A stretch of DNA of 47,553 bases from Bacteroidales bacterium (GTDB lineage Bacteria > Bacteroidota > Bacteroidia > Bacteroidales > VadinHA17). Where the stretch lies: the NCBI GenBank assembly GCA_022865305.1, contig JALHSP010000072.1:1-47553 (forward strand). The letters run 5' to 3'. The stretch's first letter is position 1; each line of letters starts with the position of its first letter. This document shows positions 8,381-15,339 of the stretch, piece by piece. A program made the position numbers and the translations under genes. The notes below the pieces were generated by a model that saw only the letters and a list, made by a program, of their open reading frames with translations, was not told the DNA's origin and did not search any database.

Positions 8381-8608
8381 CAGTATTTCGTTACTGTTAC
8401 GGTTTACGCAACCATTCTTAATGGCTGAGTGAACATTTTTATTGTTTTGCCATTTAGGACTTTAGTTCTCCATTATTGCTTTATATTTTGTCAAAACCAA
8501 ATCAGCCCCTACTGTACTTACGCGACAGATTAGCGAATTAACTGGTGATTGTGGAGCTGACGGGATTCGAACCCGTGTCCAAAATACCGCCTAATAACTT
8601 CAACGAAC
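8381..8608 (-). ncRNA. ssrA: Circularly permuted (probably two-piece) tmRNA
   Basis: Minus strand, 5' to 3'. The acceptor piece (about 8608-8552) ends GGACACGGGTTCGAATCCCG then TCAGCTCCA: a 5-bp T-stem ACGGG/CCCGT, T-loop TTCGAAT, acceptor 3' strand CAGCTCC and discriminator A. CCA is not encoded. A 42-nt intervening segment follows (8551-8510). The coding piece starts at 8509 with GGGGCTG then ATTTGGTTTTGAC, the hallmark tmRNA 5' end and D-loop. GGGGCTG pairs with CAGCTCC over 7 bp including G3-U70, the AlaRS identity pair. P2 joins the pieces in three blocks: CAAAATAT/GTATTTTG, AATAAT/GTTATT and GAACT/AGTTC. Ordinary tmRNA genes have the opposite order. It has its own promoter and terminator. 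Exact ends and a PK1 pseudoknot are uncertain. No SmpB gene is visible, so host SmpB would be needed. Confidence 0.88.
8404..8451 (-). other. Candidate tmRNA tag reading frame (15 codons)
   Basis: Inside the coding piece, starting at a GGC that could be the resume codon, one frame reads GKTIKMFTQPLRMVA and ends in TAA. The other two frames give either an early stop or no stop before the terminator. The bases before GGC are TAAAT, with U at -5 and A at -4 as in E. coli (UAGUC before its resume codon). The C-terminal MVA resembles but does not match the usual LAA proteolysis signal. A hairpin (AGCCATT/AATGGTT) forms inside the 3' half of the tag, recalling helix P5. The frame is the weakest part of the tmRNA call. 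Confidence 0.5.
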
Positions 8609-8613
8609 TTTTA

Positions 8614-8644
8614 CAAAGATATAAATTATTTATAAATTTTCAAA
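8614..8644 (-). promoter_or_regulatory. Bacteroidetes-type promoter of the tmRNA gene
   Basis: TTTG (8641-8644) and TATCTTTG (8614-8621) are 19 bases apart on the minus strand, a full match to the Bacteroidetes -33/-7 consensus TTTG-N19-21-TAnnTTTG. The predicted start, around 8606-8609, falls just before AGTTC, the outermost strand of the predicted P2 helix. The -33 box overlaps the stop codon of the gene upstream. Confidence 0.85.
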
Positions 8645-9158
8645 TATTTACAAGGATTCCGTTTCCATGAACTACAAATTTACAATTTTTCGCTTCTAAA
8701 GCCGTTTTTAAATGCTTAAAATGTACTTTAATTTTGGCACAAAGTTTACTATCGAGATGCGGATGGTTGACCATATCAATACCAAACAAATGGATTTCAG
8801 TTGCATGATAATATTTCCATGCTATCTGCACAGCAACAAAAGGAGAACAATATGATTTATGAAGTGCAGTAGTTTCCAGTTGACAAAAGTTATCCGGATA
8901 ACCGGGAATAATATCAATCTTTACAAAATCGGGACGGACATCCCAAATTACCATTTGACTGTAAAATGCTTTCGGATTACATTCATTGATTATCCTTAAT
9001 CTATCCGGAGTGAAAGCACTTCGATTATCGACACAGACCACGACATCTGTTTTAACATAACGCCAAATATCATTGACTCCGATTGTCATATTATAATCTG
9101 ACGGATTGCATAATGCTAAAGAATCACCCAACCCCAAAACTGCTATTGATATGTCCAT
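8640..9158 (-). CDS. Glycan-related protein, MptE/DUF115- or sialyltransferase-like
   Basis: 172 residues. A Rossmann-like start (ISIAVLGLGDSLALCNPSDY), the GVNDIW and VVVCVD strands, and a late HLFGIDMVNHPH motif recall the DUF115/GT42-type proteins that use nucleotide-sugars in surface glycan synthesis. It is the last gene of the glycosyltransferase island, overlapping its neighbour by 16 bases. The resemblance is partial, so the enzyme class is open. Its stop codon overlaps the tmRNA promoter. Confidence 0.45.
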   Translation of the reverse strand: MDISIAVLGLGDSLALCNPSDYNMTIGVNDIWRYVKTDVVVCVDNRSAFTPDRLRIINECNPKAFYSQMVIWDVRPDFVKIDIIPGYPDNFCQLETTALHKSYCSPFVAVQIAWKYYHATEIHLFGIDMVNHPHLDSKLCAKIKVHFKHLKTALEAKNCKFVVHGNGILVNI

Positions 9159-9853
9159 GTTCCCTCTATTTCTGATTTTCCTTTACTTACTCTATCTCTC
9201 CTTGTCCCAGCTGTATCATGCTGAATATATTCCCTCGGTTCCCCTGTCCAGCACCATCCTTTGCCTGATGAATGACCAAGACCGGGAAACTCTTTTATGA
9301 TCTTACCTGTTAATCCTTTATTATGAATATCAAGTGCTGCCAAATAGCAAGGTGCGCCATGATGTATATATGGATGAAATTTGAAATATTCCGAAACCTG
9401 AAGTAACTGAAAATACGGATGTAACATCATCATAAAACTTTCGTTTTTATGATGCGGATGCGCCCCATATTCATAACCATCATATCCGGTTTTTTCTAAA
9501 TAACCGACTCCGTAAGTATCTTCCTCCATCATTGACAGCATCTGCTCAACCGGGCTTTTAAGCATAACTATATCCGAATCAAATAATAAAGCGAATTTTG
9601 TTTTTATCTGTCTTATTGCCAAATCCATACCGCGCCCGTGTCCGATATTTGTCTGGCATAATATAAGCATCGTATATGGAGAGGATAGACTTTCAACATA
9701 CTGCCGGCAGGGATCGTTAAAATCTGATCCGTCAACAATTATTATAAGCATTTCAGGATACCACTTCCTGACAGACTCATAAGCGTTTCTTAGTAAGGAT
9801 GTCGTATTGTGAGAAACTACCACCCCGGTAACTTCCTTCATAGAATTTTGCAT
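9143..9853 (-). CDS. Family 2-like glycosyltransferase (GT-A fold)
   Basis: 236 residues from the ATG at 9851-9853, chosen because GGTGAAG precedes it; a GTG two codons upstream and an ATG four codons downstream are alternatives. The N-terminus GVVVSHNTTSLLRNA is a nucleotide-sugar binding strand-loop, and LLFDSDIVML holds a DxD-type metal/UDP site. Later HHGAP and Trp/His-rich segments match those of the gene at 13903-14493, so the two are paralogues within one operon. It probably adds a sugar to a virion protein or host glycan; the acceptor is unknown. It overlaps the upstream gene by 77 bases. Confidence 0.75.
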   Translation of the reverse strand: MQNSMKEVTGVVVSHNTTSLLRNAYESVRKWYPEMLIIIVDGSDFNDPCRQYVESLSSPYTMLILCQTNIGHGRGMDLAIRQIKTKFALLFDSDIVMLKSPVEQMLSMMEEDTYGVGYLEKTGYDGYEYGAHPHHKNESFMMMLHPYFQLLQVSEYFKFHPYIHHGAPCYLAALDIHNKGLTGKIIKEFPGLGHSSGKGWCWTGEPREYIQHDTAGTRRDRVSKGKSEIEGTWTYQ

Positions 9854-10541
9854 CTTCACCTATTATTGATTTTAAAAATTGAAAATTATGATCTATGGGA
9901 TGACCTACCATCCTATTATGTCCGGCTCCTATTCCTTTCCTTCCCGGAAGTCCTTTCATACCTACTGCCAAATTCCCTTCATTGAATAAATTCACTTTCG
10001 TTTTATCCATTATCATAAAGAAATGAGCGTCAATAAATTTTGCAGGGAGGCATTGTTGAAATATTGGAATAGCATCATAAGTGAAGGCCGTTTGAAACAA
10101 ACTTGAATGCGCCCGGTTATTGTTATCGGCATAACTATTATAAAGAACATTGTAATAAATCGTATTCATTTCCCCTGCTGCCCAGAATCCTTTCAATCGA
10201 AGTAACATCCTTTCAATATAAATAGGCTTATAATAATCATCATCTTCGATCATAAAAATAGCCTCGACATCTTCACGTTTGAAATTATTCAATAACACAT
10301 CTATCCCTGTACCTAGATTTCTTGCCTGTGTATTTCTTCCATCCCACAGAGGAGTCGGATAAACTTTTATGATAGTCCAGTTATCCCGAAATCCTTCACC
10401 TACATTATCAGTCGTTCGCGGGTTACAATCATCTATTATTATCCAGGTAACATTTCCCGGATAAGTCTGTCTTTTCATAAAATAGGTACAAAGATCAAAT
10501 TGCATTTGCCTTGCACCGGTAGGAGTAATTAATACTATCAT
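9777..10541 (-). CDS. Glycosyltransferase-like protein (GT-A, DDD motif)
   Basis: 254 residues. It opens with MIVLITPTGARQMQF and a WIIIDDCNPR strand, followed by a MIEDDDYY motif near residue 98 that would bind metal and nucleotide-sugar. The ARNLGTG segment between them is typical of GT2 proteins. It has a four-base overlap (ATGA) with the radical-SAM gene upstream. No membrane segment, so it should act in the cytoplasm on nucleotide-sugars. Confidence 0.7.
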   Translation of the reverse strand: MIVLITPTGARQMQFDLCTYFMKRQTYPGNVTWIIIDDCNPRTTDNVGEGFRDNWTIIKVYPTPLWDGRNTQARNLGTGIDVLLNNFKREDVEAIFMIEDDDYYKPIYIERMLLRLKGFWAAGEMNTIYYNVLYNSYADNNNRAHSSLFQTAFTYDAIPIFQQCLPAKFIDAHFFMIMDKTKVNLFNEGNLAVGMKGLPGRKGIGAGHNRMVGHPIDHNFQFLKSIIGEDAKFYEGSYRGGSFSQYDILTKKRL

Positions 10542-11671
10542 TTATTTAAAATTAAATTAGTCCATTGATTTAGTGTTTCCATTGATTGTTCATAAGTATA
10601 AAAAGGGACTCCGGATTCTAAATAAATATTATCATTAAATCCATGTTCCTTTGCCTTCCTGTGAATTTCAGTATTTGGCAATATCCATAATATACGAACA
10701 ACCATAGTCTTTATTTTACTTCTTTTAAGATTGTAATTAGTTTCTTCTATATTTTTGATCGTATCTCCAGGCAATCCCACCATAAATTGAGATATTGTTT
10801 CAATACCTGCATTTTCCGCTATCTCTATACCTTTCATCATTTTTTCGACTGTTGTATTCTTCCCGCATCTATCAAGAACTTCCTGACTTAATGATTCTAT
10901 TCCGAGAAATATCTTATAACATCCAGCCCTGCGTAATTCCCGACATAATTCTTCATCAAGTGATTCTGCCCTTCCGATAGTAAGCCACGGTAATTTACCA
11001 TCAAGTTGTGAGCAAATCTCAAATACTCGTTTCTTATTAGCAGTAAAATTATCATCTTCGAATATCCATGTTTTAAATCCCTCTGTTATTCTTTGATTAA
11101 TTTCATTCAAGACATTTTCAGAGGACCTTGTCGTATATTTACGTTTCCAAAAATCAGAGGATGCACAAAAATTGCAAGAAAACGGACATCCGCGTGATGT
11201 TATAATATTAATTCCATAAGGAACATCCCCACTAAATCCCGTGTATTTTAATCCCGTATAATCTGGGATTGGAATTTCGTTTATTCCATAAAAATATTTA
11301 TGTTCGCAATCCTTAGAATAAATAACTTTATTATTATTCCCTTGAATAATATTAATTATAGCATTCTCCCCTTCGCCAACGACCACCTGATCATAGCCTA
11401 TTGATAACATTTGTTCGGGTAAAGCAGAAGGATGATGACCTCCACAAATTAATTTTCCTTTGAATTTATCCCTTATTTGTCTGGCATATTTAACTGAAAA
11501 ACTATGAAATGAAACACCTACTAAATCATAATCATTCGTATCTATCATTGCCTCCGGGAGGTTTTTTGCCACGACATCAACTTTCCAATGTTTCAATGCC
11601 GCCTGTAAATAACCAATGGAAGGAGGTGGAAGAGAATTTGATTCCCAGGGATTAATAAGTAATACCTTCAT
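10538..11671 (-). CDS. B12-binding-type radical SAM protein
   Basis: 377 residues. Residues 1-130 look like a cobalamin-binding domain (VLLINPWES start, GYLQAAL helix, CGGHHPSALPE, VVGEGE). The radical-SAM core follows with the CxxxCxxC cluster motif at Cys162, Cys166 and Cys169 (RGCPFSCNFCA), then an FEDDNF strand and a GIESLSQEVLDRCGK segment. Such enzymes methylate unactivated carbons or rearrange complex substrates. Placement among glycosyltransferases suggests a sugar or glycan modification, which is inference. It overlaps the upstream gene by 20 bases. Confidence 0.85.
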   Translation of the reverse strand: MKVLLINPWESNSLPPPSIGYLQAALKHWKVDVVAKNLPEAMIDTNDYDLVGVSFHSFSVKYARQIRDKFKGKLICGGHHPSALPEQMLSIGYDQVVVGEGENAIINIIQGNNNKVIYSKDCEHKYFYGINEIPIPDYTGLKYTGFSGDVPYGINIITSRGCPFSCNFCASSDFWKRKYTTRSSENVLNEINQRITEGFKTWIFEDDNFTANKKRVFEICSQLDGKLPWLTIGRAESLDEELCRELRRAGCYKIFLGIESLSQEVLDRCGKNTTVEKMMKGIEIAENAGIETISQFMVGLPGDTIKNIEETNYNLKRSKIKTMVVRILWILPNTEIHRKAKEHGFNDNIYLESGVPFYTYEQSMETLNQWTNLILNK

Positions 11672-12482
11672 AATCTTTTATTAAATTCCCGAGTATATTA
11701 TTCGGAAGATTAATCAACCCCCCGTTTGTTTCTATTAAAAATTTCCCTGATAACTGATGTCCTGCGTACCAATGACAACCTATTGAATTTTCAGTAAATT
11801 TAGGTTCTGATCCATTGTAAATTTCTTCAATATGATTTATATCGTGTGCCATAACAGCATCCATACCAATATTAATAGCAAGTGACCCCATCAATTTAAA
11901 ATCAGAATAATATCTATTAAATAAATCCCATCCCATACATTGATGCGCTACCGGATTAAAATAATTTCTTGCCACTGATGCAAGACTTTTAAATAATATA
12001 TTATCTTTTGTTGCCATCATAAATGCGTTACTATGTCCGTAATAAGAAAATGAGACAAAAGTCTCTTTATCTTTATTCTCCGGAATATTCACTGCCAAAT
12101 TATTTATCGGTTTGAAAAACAATATATCCATATCTGACCAAATCCCCCCGTATGTACCTAATAAAACCAATCTCAGGAAATCAGATTTATGTACTTCTGA
12201 AATAGTATTACTAAAGCCATATTGCTTTATATCAAACACTTCTTTTTGTATTGGAAGATTCATTAATTCATTATAATAATTCGTACAGGAAAGTTCATAA
12301 TCAAGCGCGCCTCCCCTCTCCCATGTAACTAACGGACCTCTATTAGAAGTAGTCCATAGAATAATATGCCAATCCGGATTATACTTCATAAATGACTTAA
12401 TAGATAACAACCTGAGATAAGGCAATAAAGTTGATCCCCATGCAAAATGTATTATCTTAGGTACTTTTAAATACCATTCCAT
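11652..12482 (-). CDS. GT32-type glycosyltransferase (DXD sugar-binding family)
   Basis: 276 residues. The motifs are those of Gly_transf_sug/GT32 enzymes such as OCH1-like and capsular transferases: IPKIIHFAWG-type start (VPKIIHFAWG), an HKSDFLRLVLLGTYGG helix-turn, then WSDMDI carrying the DxD site. A later HWYAGHQLSGK segment fits the conserved HxxxxSW-like end. It would transfer a hexose from a nucleotide-sugar. It starts one base after the methyltransferase-like gene. Confidence 0.82.
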   Translation of the reverse strand: MEWYLKVPKIIHFAWGSTLLPYLRLLSIKSFMKYNPDWHIILWTTSNRGPLVTWERGGALDYELSCTNYYNELMNLPIQKEVFDIKQYGFSNTISEVHKSDFLRLVLLGTYGGIWSDMDILFFKPINNLAVNIPENKDKETFVSFSYYGHSNAFMMATKDNILFKSLASVARNYFNPVAHQCMGWDLFNRYYSDFKLMGSLAINIGMDAVMAHDINHIEEIYNGSEPKFTENSIGCHWYAGHQLSGKFLIETNGGLINLPNNILGNLIKDYEGITY

Positions 12483-12483
12483 G

Positions 12484-13122
12484 TTAATATTTATCAGTTA
12501 ATTCCATGAAAAATGTTTCCGCATATCCGATTTTATATTTTTCAATAATGGGTATTATTATTCTTTGTAATTCATTAAAGCCCTTATCGATTTCCTGTTT
12601 AATCATTATTGCAGTCCATGATCCTGTAGTCTTTAAATAATATGTATTAAATCCTTTTACATCGATTAAATTATAATCATAAGCAATGATCCCGGCAGGT
12701 TCGCAATCATGGTAAATTACTATGTCAAATTTTTCTCCTATCATATTAATAGACATTGTCCGACAAGAAATATATTGATCCACAAACAAGAGATTAGGTT
12801 TAAGATCAGGAATTTTTATATTGGTATAATAAAAACAGATTTCTGCTTTTTGAGATTCCGTTAATTCCTTCAAACGCATACCGATTGTAATTTCTCCGAC
12901 ATCATGATATAAAACATTGATTCCCTTATATATTCCCTGAATATGATCAATCCATTCCTTATTACTTTCAACTCCGAGATGTTTTATGTCATATTCTAAA
13001 AATACCGGCGTTGAATAAATCCCTATTCCTAATTCTAATACGAATTTTGGAACATAAAGCTCCATCACCGCCTTTATTAAAGGTTGATGAGAACTCCACT
13101 GATAAGAATCAACTATTTCCAT
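12484..13122 (-). CDS. Class I SAM-dependent methyltransferase-like protein
   Basis: 212 residues. A Rossmann motif I is visible near residue 30 (FVLELGIGIYSTPVF) followed by an acidic strand end (LGVESNKEWID), as in class I methyltransferases. A later FDIVIYHDCEP resembles motif IV. It could methylate a sugar on the glycan built by its neighbours. It overlaps the upstream glycosyltransferase gene by 14 bases. The glycine-rich loop is short, so the call is moderate. Confidence 0.6.
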   Translation of the reverse strand: MEIVDSYQWSSHQPLIKAVMELYVPKFVLELGIGIYSTPVFLEYDIKHLGVESNKEWIDHIQGIYKGINVLYHDVGEITIGMRLKELTESQKAEICFYYTNIKIPDLKPNLLFVDQYISCRTMSINMIGEKFDIVIYHDCEPAGIIAYDYNLIDVKGFNTYYLKTTGSWTAIMIKQEIDKGFNELQRIIIPIIEKYKIGYAETFFMELTDKY

Positions 13123-13906
13123 CTAAATTTGGTGTTAATAAATGAACTGAACGAATACCGTTTGGCATTATTGTTAAATGAAGTTTGCGATTTATCGCTA
13201 ATAAATTATCTATGTCGGGTCTGATAAGATGTCTATAATAATGCCATTGGTGAACTACAAACGGCGTTTCTGTTATTTCAATCGTTAATCCAAGATTCTT
13301 AATTTGCTGAACAAAATAATTATCTTCATAAGCAATGCCAAAACAATATCTTTCATCAAATCCATTAAGTTTAATCAAGTTTTCAGTAGTTATAGCAGCG
13401 CAAAAATGTAACTCAGCTCTGCGAAAAATAGGATGATTATACCAAGCTGTTTGCCCATCATACCCAAGAGTCCCAAAATTCCTATCATAAACTCCATGCT
13501 CATTTTTTATTAAGAGTTCATTGATATTAAATTCTTTAAATGTTAATTCCTCGTTTATACTAAAGCAACCAAAAGAAATATATGTTTTTTCATTAACTCG
13601 TTTAGCATACTCGAGTATATCCCCGACATGATAACATTCTGCATTTTGAATTATTATGATCTCTGGTTTGTTTTTCAATGCCTGATTGAAACCAATATTA
13701 TAAGCATATCCCGGATCAGGATAAATTTTGTTCTCGACTTTAAGTATTGTGACTTCATAAGGTAATATTTGTAACACAATATCTTCTGTACTGCCATCAT
13801 CAACTATGATAACATTAAAGTCTTTCGGATTATATTGCTTCAAGGATTCCAATGTTTTTGATAATTGGTATTGCCTGTTATAATATGTCATTACAATACT
13901 TATCAT
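13109..13906 (-). CDS. Family 2 glycosyltransferase with galactosyltransferase-like C-domain
   Basis: 265 residues. A classic GT2 N-terminus (SIVMTYYNRQYQLSKTLES, then VIIVDDGSTED) is followed by a C-terminal segment near residue 200 (NGFDERYCFGIAYEDNYF) like the Glyco_transf_7C domain of chondroitin-polymerase-type enzymes, where the ED pair binds the acceptor. It has a perfect AGGAGG nine bases before the ATG, so it may be translated more strongly than its neighbours. Confidence 0.82.
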   Translation of the reverse strand: MISIVMTYYNRQYQLSKTLESLKQYNPKDFNVIIVDDGSTEDIVLQILPYEVTILKVENKIYPDPGYAYNIGFNQALKNKPEIIIIQNAECYHVGDILEYAKRVNEKTYISFGCFSINEELTFKEFNINELLIKNEHGVYDRNFGTLGYDGQTAWYNHPIFRRAELHFCAAITTENLIKLNGFDERYCFGIAYEDNYFVQQIKNLGLTIEITETPFVVHQWHYYRHLIRPDIDNLLAINRKLHLTIMPNGIRSVHLLTPNLDGNS

Positions 13907-14493
13907 AAATGTATTCCTCCTGTTCTACTAATTGTCCCAGATATTTCGTGTGCAATAATGCCTTTAACTATATTAGGTTCATGTTGTAAAATGTCCAGAT
14001 TATGATAATAAAGATACTTCATTGTAGTTAACATGGGCGCACCATGTTTTATTGGTAATGGATATTTTAATGCGATCTTACGATTTATTAAAGCACAGGC
14101 AGGATGAAGATATTTTATCCCATTAATAACATTCACCCCGTTATCGTTTACAAAACAAATCCCTCCTATTCCATAACTTTCTGGTTTAAGTTTTGACTTA
14201 TAATTTTCTATAGTGCTATTATTCAATATAGTTATATCAGAATCCAGGAAAAGTATTTGTTCTGTTTGAATGTGCTGCATTCCCCATGCTAATCCCGGCC
14301 CATGATGAATATTGTAATTAAAATGGCAAAGTTCTATTTCGTATTTTTCTGGGAAATATTTGATTTTCTCAAAATTAATTTCACTTGATCCATCCACCAC
14401 CGTATATGGAATATCATAAAACTGCCGGAAAGAAACAATTAACTTTTCTAGTAAGTCTGGAGTATTATAATTTACAGTTAAGGCAGTTATCAT
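13903..14493 (-). CDS. Glycosyltransferase-like protein, paralogue of the 9.1-9.9 kb gene
   Basis: 196 residues from the ATG at 14491-14493, two bases after the previous stop; an upstream in-frame start would overlap that gene. It begins MITALTVNYNTPDLLEKL and carries a DxD site in ILFLDSDITIL near residue 83. HHGPGLAWGMQHI, the LKPESYGIGG stretch and KHGAP match the order of motifs in the gene at 9143-9853, so the two arose by duplication. Cytoplasmic, with no membrane segment. Confidence 0.72.
   Translation of the reverse strand: MITALTVNYNTPDLLEKLIVSFRQFYDIPYTVVDGSSEINFEKIKYFPEKYEIELCHFNYNIHHGPGLAWGMQHIQTEQILFLDSDITILNNSTIENYKSKLKPESYGIGGICFVNDNGVNVINGIKYLHPACALINRKIALKYPLPIKHGAPMLTTMKYLYYHNLDILQHEPNIVKGIIAHEISGTISRTGGIHL
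13907..13921 (-). promoter_or_regulatory. Strong Shine-Dalgarno (AGGAGG) for a GT2 gene
   Basis: AGGAGG at 13916-13921 (minus strand) followed by nine bases and ATG. It lies within the last codons of the preceding glycosyltransferase gene (the Gly-Gly-Ile codons), so it may be partly a by-product of that coding sequence. Confidence 0.55.
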
Positions 14494-14495
14494 AA

Positions 14496-15110
14496 TTAAA
14501 CATCTATAAAGCCAATGACATGACAAACGCAATATTCCGGAGTTGTGATTTTAATTGATGGACGTCCTATAAGATATTTTTCAATTAGGGCCCAATCATG
14601 TCCATACCCGTCAATCCAAACTACATTTATTATTCTCTTATGCGCAATACTACTTGATCCAATCTGCCCCGGGGCTGGAGTAGTTCCCCTATATTGGTAA
14701 ATATTATTTTCAGTATTCGTCATAATTACATCATCAAAATAAATCCAATCATAAAGATCGGTTCTGAAATCTGCATTAATTATAGCTAAATGATTCGGAC
14801 CAAAAACATCATCAGCATCAAGATAACATATTATTTCTCCTTTTGCAATTTCCAATCCTGCCTGCCGGACTTTCCCGCTAAATAATATCTGTTTATCAAG
14901 ATAGATGAACTTAATATTAGGAAATCCTACAAATGTAGATTCGTAAATTTCCCGCACCCTCTTACTCCCGTCGGAAATAATGATTAATTCAGCATCAGTA
15001 AAAATCTGTCGAATGAATGAATTAACGGACCTAATAAATTTACTTTCCCGATTACTTGCGCAATTCGGATAAGGCTCAAGACATACTGGCATTATAACTG
15101 AAAATCTCAT
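14496..15110 (-). CDS. Family 2 glycosyltransferase
   Basis: 204 residues. The N-terminus FSVIMPVCLEPYPN, a long insertion, then AELIIISDGSKRV and ICYLDADDVFGPNH (DxD near residue 110) are the GT2 nucleotide-sugar and metal sites. It is the first gene of the glycan island and overlaps the end of the small HTH-like gene by four bases, so the island is read from the same transcript as the tape measure. Confidence 0.8.
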   Translation of the reverse strand: MRFSVIMPVCLEPYPNCASNRESKFIRSVNSFIRQIFTDAELIIISDGSKRVREIYESTFVGFPNIKFIYLDKQILFSGKVRQAGLEIAKGEIICYLDADDVFGPNHLAIINADFRTDLYDWIYFDDVIMTNTENNIYQYRGTTPAPGQIGSSSIAHKRIINVVWIDGYGHDWALIEKYLIGRPSIKITTPEYCVCHVIGFIDV

Positions 15111-15337
15111 ATTTCAGATTCCATATCTTTAATGATCTTATAAACAAAACGTTCACTCACCTTACAACTTTCACTTGTAAATAAAACTGCATAACCGACA
15201 TAATTACCAAGCCTTCTATAATAATCATACCGGGAATAAATTGCATAATGATTTAAGACAGTAGTGGATATTAAACCTAATTTGATTTCTTTTTTTATCT
15301 GTTCAATATTGGTATTTATATATTGGAAGCGTGTCAT
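15107..15337 (-). CDS. Small HTH-like protein
   Basis: 76 residues. The helical pattern KKEIKLGLISTTVLNHYAIY, then SERFVYKIIKDMES near the C-terminus, looks like a small helix-turn-helix protein in which SERFVYKII would be the recognition helix. It lies two bases after the tape-measure gene and overlaps the first glycosyltransferase gene by four bases. It may regulate transcription or serve in tail assembly; nothing decides between these. Confidence 0.5.
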   Translation of the reverse strand: MTRFQYINTNIEQIKKEIKLGLISTTVLNHYAIYSRYDYYRRLGNYVGYAVLFTSESCKVSERFVYKIIKDMESEI

Positions 15338-15339
15338 TT

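Noticed and set aside
8545-8600. Phage attachment site made of a tRNA or tmRNA 3' end
   Set aside because: The T-arm-like segment alone would suggest attP, but no integrase gene is present, the matching 5' half follows 42 bases away with correct pairing, and the unit has its own promoter and terminator.
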